From Ostrinia nubilalis (taxonomy: Eukaryota > Arthropoda > Insecta > Lepidoptera > Crambidae), in assembly GCF_963855985.1 (NCBI RefSeq), contig NC_087112.1, forward strand, positions 2,730,501-2,794,500: 64,000 nt of DNA, given 5' to 3'. The notes under the pieces were generated by a model. The model searched no databases. It was not told the origin of the DNA and worked only from the letters and a program-made list of their open reading frames with translations. Every line of letters begins with the position of its first letter. Position 1 is the first letter of the stretch. Made by a program: the position numbers and the translations under genes. Shown here piece by piece: positions 11,921 to 23,038 of this stretch.

Positions 11921-12022
11921 TTATAGATCGCTTTTTGTGGTGACCGCAGCCACGGCCGGTTCTTTGTTATTGTTTGAATCATTGGCTTCCGGTAGTTCTT
12001 GTGGTGTTTCTTGTACACCAAC
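11921..12022 (-). CDS. Possible terminal exon, unknown protein
   Basis: Minus strand: an acceptor (CATTTACAG) is followed by 33 codons and a TAA stop. The peptide VGVQETPQELPEANDSNNN and onward is polar and low in AT-driven residues, unlike the random frames nearby. The same frame stays open upstream of the acceptor for about 32 more codons, so the acceptor may be fortuitous. A short part just upstream (AGCACCCAAA...ACTGGTGCAA) resembles the fold-back arms at 4.75 and 5.87 kb, which argues for transposon origin. I cannot link it in frame or motif to the zinc-finger gene. Confidence 0.25.
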   Translation of the reverse strand, partial: VGVQETPQELPEANDSNNNKEPAVAAVTTKSDL

Positions 12023-12589
12023 CTGTAAATGAGACCTTGCACCAGTTTGTCGTTTGGGTGCTACTTTTTGCTCCTTTAAATTGTTTTCAAATTGAAAATA
12101 AGCGTATTATTTGTATCTAAAGCTAGTTTGTATCTAGTAGCTATGCTTGCGTGGATTCTGATCTATCATAAAGTCCGCAAATAATAACTACTAATGAAAT
12201 CTTTTTATTTATTAACAACAGCCTAAGTATGTTTTTATCTTGTCTATGGTAATAATATGCCTTATCTTGAAAAGAAGTGATTCCTGTATCAATTTTATCG
12301 CCCATTTCACTTACTTCAAGTTTTTCAGCATAGAACTAACTTAAATTGGTTTACATAGTAAACTTGATAAACGCACCTTTAGATGTCTTTCAATGACGTT
12401 CTACCTAGACAACTGAATTTGAAATCGAATAAAAATGAGTCATCCAAATTGAAATAGCTATGGCAATAACACTATGAGAAATGCGAGTGATTAGAAGTAG
12501 AAATTAATGACACAGAAAAATACTTATAGTCAGTATCACACACATAACAAAATTTTGACTAAAAGATAATATGCTACACCATTACTATC

Positions 12590-12700
12590 ATATGGTGCCT
12601 GGATGCGAGTGGCGCAGGACCGATCTTTGTGGAAATCCTTGGGGGAGGCCTTTGTCCAGCAGTGGACATCTTTCGGCTGAAACGAACGAACGAACGAACT
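12590..12700 (+). mobile_element. 5'-truncated RTE-type LINE copy with (GAAC)n tail
   Basis: Carries the end of the LINE open frame (translated motif W-x-LGEAFVQQW) and a tail of GAAC repeats. The 9-bp duplication ATTACTATC flanks it (12581-12589, 12701-12709). Confidence 0.75.
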
Positions 12701-12709
12701 ATTACTATC

Positions 12710-14141
12710 TCATTTTGTGGCCTTTCTCATTGGCTTAGAGTCTTTTGAGTATTTATTATTATTAATACTTGCTCATCGCAAAATACCATGATCTAATGAA
12801 CAGTTAGACCCCAGATTAGAAGCACTTCACGTAGCCTTATTGTTTTATTACAAAGGCGTACAAAATCGGCTTTTTCCTAATCTCCGAAGAAACAACCCTT
12901 AGATAACTGTCGATGGGTCTTTTTGTTCCCTTTGTTGGATTTTAAACTTTTAACCCTTCTACCTGACTATTATAGGATTATTGAGTATTGATGCATTATG
13001 GGAGGCGAGATGGGGCTAAAGTACCCATTGAGTTCTATGGTATTTTGCATGCCATTGTTGTGTGGTGAAGTGATAACAATATTGATTTGTATTGATTGGT
13101 GTAGTTATGGAAATTGGGACTAAACGATGGCGTTTATTGAAATTGGAATGGAATGAATTGGGTGATTCGTTCACTGGGTCAGATTCAAATATTGAAGTAA
13201 TTACTAAATCACTTAGTAATCCTATAACTCTGCTCCTAAAAAAACTTTTTGATCCTCCTGTCCCATAAAAACTTAGTAATCCGATCTAAATTAACGACTA
13301 CTAACTAATGAAAATTGATCCGATAACAAAAGTTGAGCTTATTGAGAATCTTTATGAGAATTTGTTTGTCATTCTGCTACTATAATACTTAAGAATTCTA
13401 AGAAATTAATAACAAAGGCTTGATATTTTTATACCCTCTATAGTTGCCTATACATATTAACTACCTAGATACCTAATTATTTTTAATACTAACATTAATT
13501 TCATTTTTACGACTGTAATTAACAACCCATGTCGTATTGAAGCAATTAGGTTATTATTAAATTTCTAAAAACCGTTACATGTAGACATTTATAAATGCTC
13601 ATTGCAAAAATTATTCAAACTGTATCAAGTAGGTACCTCTGTAGTCAGATTCCCACAATCTATCCACTAGATAATGCAAATATCCCTAATCTCCCGAATT
13701 TCCATAAAATCGTGCGCAGCTTAAGAATTTGGCGTTGACAAATTACTGAGCATCTTCAAAAGTTTATAGATTCTCACATATCAATGTATGGAGACCCATC
13801 CAAAATTATATTCAAGCCACTTTCATTCTTATTTGAATAAAAATAGGGCACCAAACTCGATAATCATAGACCTGAAAACGCGGAAGGAATGACAGAAAAT
13901 TTTGCTAAATCTGCAACCTTATTAACATTGGGATAGGGTAGAGAATAATGAATTGTCAAGTCCAGATGTTTGGTTGGGTTGATGCAGTAATTGGCGCAGT
14001 GTGGATTGTGATGCAAAATCATTGTCACTGTTGACATAATACCATCAATTTGCTGTTTGATTTATGAGTAAAAAGATATAGGGTTGGATCAGCGAGATAT
14101 CGATAAAATGGGTTAGGGTAGTAGATACTTTTGACAGCACT
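12710..14141. other. No gene or clear repeat seen
   Basis: AT-rich with no splice-bounded open frame and no terminal repeats that I could pair. Confidence 0.4.
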
Positions 14142-14153
14142 ATTGCCACTGCC

Positions 14154-14548
14154 TATAGGCCTTATACAGAAGCTCAAAGTTGCACAGCGTGCTATGGAGA
14201 GGGCTATGCTTGGTGTTTCTTTGCGAGATCGAATCAGAAATGAGGAGATCCGTAAACGAACCAAAGTCGCTGACATAGCCCGACGTATTAGCAAGCTGAA
14301 GTGGCAATGGGCAGGGCACATAGTACGCAGAACTGACGGCCGATGGGGCAGAAAGGTTCTGGAATGGAGGCCGCGTACCGGAAAACGCAGCGTGGGACGT
14401 CCACCTACAAGGTGGACCGACGACATCGTAAAGGTAGCAGGGAAGCGCTGGACGCAGGCCGCTACCAATCGATCAACATGGAAAGCATTGGGGGAGGCCT
14501 ATGTTCAGCAGTGGACGTCCTGTGGCTGAAATGATGATGATGATGATG
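14154..14548 (+). pseudogene. 5'-truncated RTE-type LINE, C-terminal end of ORF2
   Basis: The longest LINE copy in the window. The frame within 14131-14529 encodes the region after the reverse transcriptase: WQWAGHIVRR, then RSVGRPPTRWTDDIVKVAG, then LGEAYVQQW and a stop, followed by an (ATG)n tail. This W-GH-R...GRP-RW-D pattern is the usual C-terminus of RTE-like and related LINEs. The 12-bp duplication ATTGCCACTGCC flanks it (14142-14153, 14549-14560), so it is a single dead-on-arrival insertion rather than a gene. The 147-codon frame on the opposite strand is its shadow. Other copies of this family lie at 40.7, 52.5 and 56.2 kb. Confidence 0.85.
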
Positions 14549-14560
14549 ATTGCCACTGCC

Positions 14561-15348
14561 AGTTACCGTTTTTGTAATTGCTGGCCCTAGAGCTCAACTG
14601 CTGTCTCCTACAGCTTGACTGCTACTGAAACTAAATCAGGTGAAGGTTGGGTAGTCCAGAGCAATAGAAGATTGTAATAAACTTCTAAATATCGATTTCC
14701 TTTGATTTTAAAGAACAATTGAAGCTACGAGTACGTACTAACAAAAATGTTAGGTTTAATTTCGCGCTGTTTATCTAGGTCAGTGGTCAGAAAGTCTCCC
14801 AAAAAGCGAAATATCATTGGTCAAGTCTCAACTGAGGTCGACGAGATTGCCACGTGAAAAATCGTTTTCTAAAAATTCTGTGTTTTTATAATATTACGCA
14901 CCTTTTTTGTACCGTAGTTTTCATCTTTCAATAAATTCCTATCTACAAACGTATTTTATCACAATATTCGTACATTTATCGACTCTATCGACATTCTATC
15001 GACACTTTCCATCCCTACCCCAAGCTTTAACGTGACGGATTATCCCAAGACACTGTAGAGGTGGTTACCGACTAGCTATTAGCAAACCGACGCATTGTCA
15101 TTGTAATTTTGTGTTTAACCTGCGTGCACCCTTATTTTTTATTTTTTTACACGTTCGTGTCTCGAATCCGATGTAGAGTCTTAAGTTGGGGAAGTACTTA
15201 CTGCAAATATTGATGGACTTAAGTTTGAATTCCTGTACTTTGTTAAGTCTTAAAAGATAAAGAAGTATGTTATTTCTGAGATTATCATTATAAGTTGAAA
15301 CTGTATCTCTACAATCATAGTTTCCGGTTCTAAATAAGTATACAATGT
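14561..15348. other. No gene seen
   Basis: Unassigned sequence between two LINE fragments. The minus-strand 84-codon frame at 15098-15352 has no recognisable motif. Confidence 0.4.
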
Positions 15349-15486
15349 CCACCTACAAGGTGGACCGATAACCTCATAAAGGTAGCAGGAAGGCGCTGGA
15401 TGCAGGCCGCTACCAACCGGGCGATGTGGAATTCATTGGGGGAGGCCTATGTTCAGCAGTGGACGTCCTATGGCTTGAATGATGAT
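15349..15486 (+). mobile_element. RTE-type LINE 3' fragment
   Basis: Same family as 14154-14548 (CCACCTACAAGGTGGACCGA to GTGGACGTCCTATGG) with a short (ATG)n tail. Confidence 0.75.
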
Positions 15487-15699
15487 GACACAACTAATAG
15501 TTAATTGTTCTATGTCATTTTTTCTGCATAATGATTATTTTTTAGTATAGAGATAGTTAAGACTTAAAAGAGGACAAAGTATTAAAACTGGTGAAATGAG
15601 GGATGCTATTTTATAGAGTCGTGTACCTATAATTTCACAAGTTAACAATATTTTACAGTTATTCTAGCGCTAAGTCGCAAGTCAAACTAAAATATAAAT

Positions 15700-15765
15700 A
15701 ACTTTAATAAATGTGGGAACCGAACCTACGACCTTTCGCTTGCCGGATGACTGCTTTTCCATTAT
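15700..15765 (-). repeat. tRNA-derived SINE fragment
   Basis: The minus strand carries a B-box-like sequence (GGTTCGGTTCCC) preceded by CCGGCAAGCGAAAGGTCGTA, as in tRNA-derived heads. The A-box region is poorly preserved. Confidence 0.4.
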
Positions 15766-15832
15766 TTTAGTAAAAAAATAGAGTATTTTACTATCAATTT
15801 TTGTGTTATCAAACTGAACTACAGGATGCTTA

Positions 15833-15940
15833 TGCTGAGTTGCACCACCTAACTTTGACCGTAACTACGGTGTTTTTTGTATGGAGTTTGACAGATTTTT
15901 GACGTTTCTTAAAGTCAAAGTAAGATGGTGCAACCCAGCC
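15833..15940. mobile_element. PIF/Harbinger-like MITE (GGCTGAGTTGCACCA family)
   Basis: Inverted ends GCTGAGTTGCACCA and TGGTGCAACCCAGC with TTA on each side (15830-15832, 15941-15943). Relatives of this family recur at 16.3, 22.8, 38.2, 43.4, 45.1 and 59.7 kb. Confidence 0.7.
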
Positions 15941-16266
15941 TTAGTAAAGACTTTCTGCGATAATAAAACTCATTCAAAGCCGGGACCAAAAGCTAGTATC
16001 TTAATATTTTCCTACCCTCCCGTCTTCACACAATCGTTTGTAAGCCGCAAGTCGGCTGTACATTCAGCAAAAACGTCTCTACCCACAAATCTTCTTGCGG
16101 CGACTTAAGACAGACAGACATACTCGCTAACCACATATAAGGACTTTGTTGTTCTTGGATTGGATTAAATGTTTGTTATGGGGAAGTTAAAAGGCTTTGA
16201 AGGAAAATGTATATTTTAAGATTTAAATATGTAGACATATTTCATTTTGTACAAAACAAAGACATA

Positions 16267-16365
16267 GGCTGGGTTGCACCATCTTACTTTAACTTTAACA
16301 AATAAAAAAAATCTGTCAAATTCCACACAAAAAGTATCGGTTTTCGCTAAGTATCTTACCGTAAA
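16267..16365. mobile_element. Partial MITE, GGCTGAGTTGCACCA family
   Basis: Starts GGCTGGGTTGCACCATCTTA and has the internal AAATCTGTCAAATTCCA segment; the other end is lost. Confidence 0.6.
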
Positions 16366-16484
16366 ATAGGGCAGCAGTCGTCAACTTTCAACATGTTGTC
16401 AAAAGTCATAGAAAGTACAAGTCATCGACATGATTCTTTTGAATTAAAGATGACGTCACTAACTAAGCCACCGGGCTGTCGGTA

Positions 16485-16626
16485 GATGTTTGTTATAGAG
16501 ATAATTTGAGATTCAGGGGAAATAGATTTTTTTTTATCCCGTTTTCAGGAAGAGCAACTTACGCGTGAAAAATACCGTCTGTCACTCACCGAAGCCTACA
16601 CAGGCGAAGCAGCTTGCAAAAGCTAG
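16485..16626 (+). mobile_element. Degenerate Helitron-like element
   Basis: Contains the family core (TATAGAGATAATTTGAG, then TTTTTATCCCGTTTTC) and ends in GCTTGCAAAAGCTAG. It is strongly diverged from the copies at 51.4 and 63.1 kb. Confidence 0.5.
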
Positions 16627-16778
16627 TGCCGTACGTACTCCTGGGAAACAGCTGAACCGATTTTTATAAAATTTTGCATGTTATATTCAGTTTAGTAGGT
16701 CTGAGATTAGGACGTTAACTACTTGTTCATACCCCTAGGTGATTAGGGTTTTTCGTACGAAGTCGCGGGCACAGCTAG
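16627..16778 (+). mobile_element. Helitron-like element, second family (3' end)
   Basis: Ends CGTACGAAGTCGCGGGCACAG then CTAG, the terminus shared with 19390-19586 and 58902-59133. Its 5' end is not clear. Confidence 0.5.
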
Positions 16779-16922
16779 TATATTATATAAAATATAATAA
16801 TTCCCACCCTTGAGTGACAAAAGCAAACTGACACACGCCGGAGCTGTGTCTGACATCGGGATTAATGGCCGCCAAGTTGCGCGGATTGTATGAAAGGACT
16901 TGGAAATGTAAATTGTTATATA

Positions 16923-17855
16923 GGGGAGAGTTCGGTATATTGTACCGCCGGGTAAATTGTACCACCCTCATATTTCGTAAAGTATTTATTGAATGTCTGT
17001 AAATGCAACACTCAGCGATACACAACTAAAATCAATTAACATCGGCCATGTGGTTTTTGCCGTGACAACAAACACGTGTGTTTTATTTTGAAAAGTATTT
17101 TTTCATTGTTTTCAAGTAGCTTATGACAATACATGTTTAGATTGTAATTTTGTTAAATTTAATCACAGGGTGTTTCTAATATATTATTTAGAAGCGTAAA
17201 TTAGTGTGGATTACAATTATTTGAAACATTTTTCGATATTTATAAGCTATATTTTTTACCGATTTTTTAAAAGCACTATCACCTAGTCGGCTAAATTGTA
17301 CCACATCAAGTTGTATGGAACTTTACCAAAGGATTTTAAAAATTTTTTTAGTAAATCATATTTTGAAGTTATAATAGCGTAGTTATGTTTGACTAACAAT
17401 AAATGAAAGCAAAAGACTGGCAAAGTAGATTAGGTACAAGTGTTCGTTACGATAATTGGAATTACAAAACTTGTACTCAAAATCGTGATAACGTGTAAAA
17501 CAATATCGATTGTCTATGTTATTAACTACTGTTCCTCTTCGTTTCCTAATTTGTTAAGAATGTATTGTATAATATTTTGCCATAGTTTTTTTAAAGGCTT
17601 GAAATTTATTGAAATCCAATTTAGTAACCCTGTGGTACAAATTATCGAACCGGTTGGCTAAATTGGACCGAAGCTCTGAACTCGTACTTTGTTGATTTGT
17701 GCTAAATATACAACAATCATGTTAATTAATATTTATGAAATAGTAAGTTGAATAATGTATCTTTTATCATATACCATGGACATTAGCAAAAACAAAAGAA
17801 AACTATGTGTAAAATGGGATTGAAAAAAACTGGTCCAAATTAGCGGACTCTCCCT
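16923..17855. mobile_element. 933-bp terminal-inverted-repeat element with repeated internal motif
   Basis: Ends GGGGAGAGTTCGGTA and, inverted, AGGGAGAGTCCGCTA, with TATA at both flanks (16919-16922, 17856-17859). A motif like GGCTAAATTGTACCA recurs at about 16949, 17290 and 17645, and its complement near the right end. An unrelated repeat copy (17000-17226) lies inside. No transposase seen; family not recognised. Confidence 0.6.
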
Positions 17856-17984
17856 TATAATGAAATGATTTCATACATAATGAAATGGGTGAAGTGAGAC
17901 TTTATGTGCCACCAAATGGTTATTGTGGGTAAGAAATAATAATAAAATATTATAAAAACACGTTCTTCTAATCACACTAGATTT

Positions 17985-18025
17985 GTGCTCACTGGGATTC
18001 GAATCTACAACCCAACCCAGTCCAA
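17985..18025 (-). repeat. tRNA-derived SINE fragment
   Basis: The minus strand contains GTAGATTCGAATCCCAGTG, a B-box-like string. The rest is not recognisable. Confidence 0.35.
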
Positions 18026-18175
18026 CACTGTATAGGGATAAATATGAATAGCGTTAAACTGATACATGAAAGAAAATAAGGAAAATACAAAATTACAGAC
18101 TTATGAATATTTTTGTTGCAAACTCAATCCTACTACCTACCTCTAAATCAAATATTTGATGTAGGTAGTTGTTTC

Positions 18176-18448
18176 AATTCACGAAGGCAAGTGAGCGTTA
18201 CATGTGTGGTGGCTCGCTAATAGCTACTGAGGGCCTAGTATGAGTTTTGTGAGCGCGTCAAAAATGACATTAAATGTATGACGGATTGTACAGCGCCTCT
18301 AGCGGGAAAAGTCCAAAAACTAAAATTTTCATACATTTTTTCTCAGCCCACTGTTCGTTTTCCATAAGTTTTGACAGACAATCCACTATCGTTATGTGTA
18401 TGTAGTACACGTACACACACAAGTAAAGCTCACTCGCCTTCGTGAGTT
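18176..18448. mobile_element. MITE-like inverted-end element
   Basis: Ends pair as TCACGAAGGCAAGTGAGC and GCTCACTCGCCTTCGTGA, about 270 bp apart. The class is uncertain because no clear target duplication is seen. Confidence 0.5.
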
Positions 18449-19127
18449 CCAAGAACTATAATTACCTTTTTACCACTTTAGCAGAGTTTTAATAGTTTTT
18501 AAACGATCTAGTTAAAACACAGAGTTGCTAATTAAAACAGTAAAAAGTCATTAAAAGAAACAATCTACACACTACAAATCAATGTAAATTATGTCTGCAA
18601 GTCACCCTCGTACTTTTTTCAAATAACACTAACTTTTACAACTTACTACATACTCATTACTTCAAAAGCTTTAAACTTTGCTATAAAACTTAATAACTTT
18701 TTAGTCACGCCTGCTTTGCCTCGTCAAATAAAGACAAAAGCAAATTATAAAGATATTCCTACCAGAGCCATTTCACAGTCAATCATACTATCTACGATCT
18801 CGCTAGATGGCGCTACCGTGTGTAATTATATAGTATATAATTATATACATTGTGTTTGCAACAGTATAGCTAAGTAGACATAAAATTGCGCACTTCCTTC
18901 ATACGTGTATGCGAGCTTCTGCCGTAAAATTAACAAAATGGCGGGCGTAATGCTTTTATAAAGCTTTGGGTTCTGTCGGCTTATGAAATAATAAGCTTTG
19001 TTATTGCTGAGTTCATTTAAAAGAGCTTTCTCAAAGCCTACTTGCAAGTAAATTAAATTGTAAATTAAAAACAAATTATCTAGAGTTTAATGAATAAATT
19101 ATGCAGTTTTATGAAAGCTTAAGTAGC

Positions 19128-19335
19128 GTAGTGGTTGAAGCTAAACTATCTTGATCCTGAGTTCAATTCCCAGTTGGGTAAATTAAATTGGAAAACTTTG
19201 TACATTTGTCATCAGTCATGATGATGGAATTGATACCTAATTTAATTAATTATTTAATTAACAAACTAGATAGACTTAAGTTAGAGATGGTCGCACTTTT
19301 GCACAGGATACTAAATTAACTGATGATGATGATTT
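19128..19335 (+). mobile_element. tRNA-derived SINE with (TGA)n tail
   Basis: The head has an A-box-like GCGTAGTGGTTGA and a B-box-like GAGTTCAATTCCC about 40 bp later, the spacing of a tRNA promoter. The element ends in CTGATGATGATGAT. Its tail matches those of the RTE LINE copies in this window, suggesting it was moved by that LINE's machinery. Confidence 0.55.
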
Positions 19336-19389
19336 AAGGCATAGCCTTAAACTTTAATTGAATTTCACCATGACGTCTATCTTCTATCG

Positions 19390-19586
19390 TCTATATTTAT
19401 AAAAGCGAAAGGTCACTCATTGACTGACTCAGACCAAATCTCAGAAACTAACACTTACAAACTTGAAATTTTGCAAGTAGGTTCCTTAAAGGGTGTAGAC
19501 ATCTGCTAAGAACCGATTTTACGAAACTCCATCCTTAAAGGAGGTAAAACAGCATCCACGCGTACGAAGTTGCGGGCGGCTGCTAG
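19390..19586 (+). mobile_element. Helitron-like element, second family
   Basis: Starts TCTATATTTATAAAAGCGAA, contains the TGACTGACTCA segment and ends CGTACGAAGTTGCGGGCGGC followed by CTAG. Confidence 0.6.
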
Positions 19587-19862
19587 TTAATTATAATAAA
19601 AGAAAAAGCTTCCTGGTAAACTAGCTTAAATATTCTTCCACGGATCTCTAAAAATGCAATTTTTAAAACGGCCGTCAACATAATGAAGTGTTGTAAATTA
19701 TCAGGAGGCCCCTGATAAGCACTGTTAACGGTCGCGAGCGAAGATTATTAATATAAAATGTTAAATTGCACGCTATGTCTAACGTTAAGTTGGCGTGTGT
19801 GGCCAGGAAACTAGCGGGAAACATGCATACGAAATAATACAGATACAACTATTTTTATTTAT

Positions 19863-20028
19863 GCTTCAACCACACCAACCAACGCGTGCAGATCGCCATC
19901 GCCGGCACGATCACGGCGCGATCATAGGAAAATGACAGGTCGCGTGAACTGTCATGGGTCGCGCGACTTGTCATTGGCCTTTTATCGCGCCGGCGATGGC
20001 GAACTGCATGCGTTGGTATGATTGAAGC
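19863..20028. mobile_element. 166-bp palindromic MITE
   Basis: Long inverted ends (GCTTCAACCACACCAAC against GTTGGTATGATTGAAGC, then GATCGCCATCGCCGG against CCGGCGATGGCGA). Smaller repeats of GACAGGTCGCG type fill the centre. A related element interrupts the SINE at 49.9 kb. The 66-codon frame over it is not a gene. Confidence 0.65.
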
Positions 20029-20321
20029 TTTAGACAAAACACCGTTTACACACATTTACATAACGTAATTCATAATTCAGGAAATACAGTACAATTCATG
20101 ATGATTTTAGAATTCATAAAAGTGGAAACTTTGTTGAGGCTGAAACATTATTCTGCTTTAACAGCCTCACACTAGGAATGACGTTACCTATGTAAATGAA
20201 TGACTATCCTGGGGAGTGTGGCCCACATTCTCCTATTTGCTTAACTGGTAAATTCCAGTGGAGATGATAAGCGTCATCTCATTATCATCATCATTATCTT
20301 AGTCTACATCACAGGAGGATG

Positions 20322-20426
20322 AATATCTCTTACTACCAGAGGAAAATGGAGGATTTGGCTTACACTCCCCTTGCTGGCCAGAAGAGTTGGTTACGAACCA
20401 CTTTGCTACGAGTAATACGGGAATAC
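20322..20426 (+). repeat. LINE-like repeat fragment
   Basis: The string GAGGATTTGGCTTACACTCC recurs, in reverse, at 42.9 kb and, diverged, at 30.2 kb. The family is not identified. Confidence 0.4.
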
Positions 20427-20438
20427 AAATATTTTCAA

Positions 20439-20615
20439 GTAAGTGGCAGTGGGCGGAGCACATAGCTCATAGCTCTGATGGCCGTTGGGGCAAAAAACAC
20501 GGGAGACGTAGACGTGTACGCAGGCCTCCCACTAGGTGGACCTACGATCTGGTGAAGGTTGTGGGGTCCTGGATGCCGGCAGCTGTGGAAGTCATTTGGC
20601 TAAAACGAAGGAACG
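20439..20615 (+). mobile_element. 5'-truncated RTE-type LINE with 12-bp target duplication
   Basis: Encodes a decayed WQWAEHIAH...GRW and RRPPTRW segment. The duplication AAATATTTTCAA flanks it (20427-20438, 20616-20627). Confidence 0.75.
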
Positions 20616-21390
20616 AAATATTTTCAATTAGTACTGGATTCTCGCCCCTTGTGTGGCCCCACACTCAAGCATTCGCGTCGTTTAATTGCGCCCGCGCCGC
20701 CCACCTGCCCACGACTCGCACTTGGCAAAATAATACGCGTATACTCGCGTAATTGTTCATTATCATGGAAAATAATGTTCGAGCCTTCCTGCACTTTTTT
20801 GGACAAATCAATGGCTGGACTGGACACTGTGTGTTTTAAAATAATTGGAATTTATGGCGTTTTTTATCTATTTTCATTTCTTCGTTTGTTTGATTATTTG
20901 GTGTTATGTTTCCAAGTAATTGCAATTTATTTTGTGGTAGCTGTTATTTGCTCATGATACGTTTTTTGGGCATTGTTAACTGTTGATTACACAATGGTGG
21001 AGTGGTAGTAAATAATATTTTGACTCGTGTAAATTAAATTTATTGCGTGTTTCTTCCTTTAGTTTTACTTGTTATTTGATTAATTGCCTAGCTCGTAGAC
21101 TAATAGATTATTGAGGTGTGTTTGTAAGATTTATTATAGTAAATCGTGGAGTTGGTAAATGATATTTCTACTTTTTGATCACGAAAGTAAATATTTAATA
21201 AAATGGCCAATTCTTTCTAAATCTTCACATAAGTTACGATGTCTGTCAAGCACATTTATCAAGTGGTGAAAGCAACGTCTGTTGTTTGTCTTAAATCCAG
21301 GTAGTTCTTTCTACCTGTTACTAACACTAGTCATTAGTTATATTTCATTTATGCTTACCCATGAATCAACTGTAGGCTGATATAATAAAA

Positions 21391-21656
21391 TCTATACTAT
21401 CTATACTTCTAAAATAATAATATAATAGTAGTACTATAATAATAGTATTATAAATGCGAAAGTAACTCTGTCTGTCTGACTTGCTTTCACGCCTAAACCA
21501 CTGAAACGAGTTTGATTAAATTGGTATAGAGATAGTTTGAGTCCCGGGAAAGGACATAGGATAGTTTTTATCCCGGTTTTTTAAACAGGGACGCGCGCGA
21601 TAATGTTTTTCTGTGATGACAAAATTCCACTTCATTCCGCGGGCGGAAAGATTGTA
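21391..21656 (+). mobile_element. Helitron-like element with expanded (ATA)n
   Basis: Starts TCTATACT and carries the family core (GTCCCGGGAAAGGACATAGG, then AACAGGGACGCGCGCGATAA). An (ATA)/(TAA) microsatellite at 21410-21452 interrupts the 5' end. The final CTAG is mutated. Confidence 0.65.
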
Positions 21657-21659
21657 AGT

Positions 21660-22790
21660 TATATTTCATTTGTACTAAACCCATGGACCAACTGTCTGAT
21701 AAATATTTGAATTTGAATATGCTCATGATATTTACACTAATGGTTTTGTTTCCCATTTTGGTCCGTACTTAGCTGTTAGCAACAGGAAAGTCAGCGAAAC
21801 GCCTTATGCGGGCAGGTGGAATGTTCATTAGTTAGATAATAATAATAATTATGTATCAGGGAAATGTGACGAAAATTCCATTCCTTTGGTCACCCATCCA
21901 AACAATGTACTGCGATATTGCCATGATGTTCATCATCCTTCCACAAGCGATCACACAATGTTCTCCCTTGAGACGTCGATTGTCAGTCATCTACAAATAT
22001 CACACAAAGTACTACTTTGTCGTGTTCTTGGTCACCTATAGCACCACCTATCTTTAACCTTAACCAGGCCTCCGTCACTCGCCTATGCCGGCCGAGATAA
22101 TTACCTACAGCGCGCGACAACTTGAAGTTGCAGATCAGTCAGGGCCGCCACGCGCTTGTGTACACACGCGTACCTATTACTACCTATACACGCTCGGTCG
22201 ATCATCGTCGCAATCAAGGTTTATTGTTCCAACAGCACTGTTATTCTTATTTAATGGAAAATCGTAATATTTAGGAATAATAATTAACTGTAGTGATTTA
22301 AATAATTTAAAAAAACTACACTTTTTAAATAATTTTGAAATACTTATGACAAAAAACTGTAGCAAAAAAATTATTTTAGCTAATAAAAACATGAACTTTA
22401 CTTCACCGTGTCTATTTTCCGACACTGCACCATTTAAAACTGTTTGTCCAATTTCGAAATATCGCAACACTGAAGTTTATTAATAGGTACTTTAGAGAGT
22501 ACGATTATACAAACACCACTAGATTAAAGTTTACCAATCGTAAATACAATAAATGCTTCTTAAAATTAAGTTTTTATTTATTTTACTTTGCTTATACAAC
22601 CCTGACGCTTGAGCTGTGAGGTAGATCAACTCTGAACACAAAAAAATTGCGCTCTTGTGAGCGTAGTAGTAAGGTGCGATTTCGAATGCACCAGGTGCGT
22701 TGGATATTTTGCATTATTATTATTACCGTTAAAATGTCGGCATCTGATCCTACACAAAGGAGTGCAATTTCTGTTGCTACTATTATGTAT
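21660..22790. other. No gene seen; one short 5S-like scrap
   Basis: TTGGTCACCCATCCAAACA at 21884-21902 resembles the complement of a 5S rRNA segment. The rest is unassigned. Confidence 0.35.
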
Positions 22791-22794
22791 TCTG

Positions 22795-22888
22795 TGCCTT
22801 AACTGTAACGATAACCGGTGTTTTATGTATGGAGTTTGACAGGGTTTTGACATTTGTTATAGTTAAAGTAAGACCGTGCAACCCAGCC
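22795..22888. mobile_element. Partial MITE, GGCTGAGTTGCACCA family
   Basis: Retains ATAACCGGTG, GTATGGAGTTTGACAG and the right end CGTGCAACCCAGCC followed by TAA. The left end is missing. Confidence 0.6.
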
Positions 22889-22976
22889 TAAGAGTTTGTC
22901 AACCATCAAGTCATCACACACAAGGAGCAACGATGATAAGGCACCCTGTCTGTCTAGTCACTCGGTTGCCATGTCA

Positions 22977-23038
22977 CTGGTCACCCATCCCCAAACAACC
23001 AAACACAAAGATCCTTAACTTTCGCGATCGGCACTGAC
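22977..23038 (-). pseudogene. 5S rRNA-derived fragment
   Basis: The complement resembles the internal promoter half of 5S rRNA (TGGTCACCCATCC, then CCTTAACTTTCGCGATCGG). It is too diverged and short to be functional. Similar scraps lie at 21.88 and 47.88 kb, so it may come from a 5S-derived SINE. Confidence 0.35.

Larger units (their letters stand above)
9415..12580. other. Gene-poor region with LINE scraps
   Basis: Long AT-rich stretches. Apart from the reverse transcriptase motif near 10.77 kb and the possible exon near 12.0 kb listed separately, nothing is recognisable. Confidence 0.45.

Noticed and set aside
14025..14468. 147-codon minus-strand open frame
   Set aside because: Antisense of the RTE LINE coding end at 14154-14548.
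20387..20957. 121- and 102-codon overlapping plus-strand frames
   Set aside because: The first covers a LINE fragment; the second continues into AT-rich sequence with no motif.
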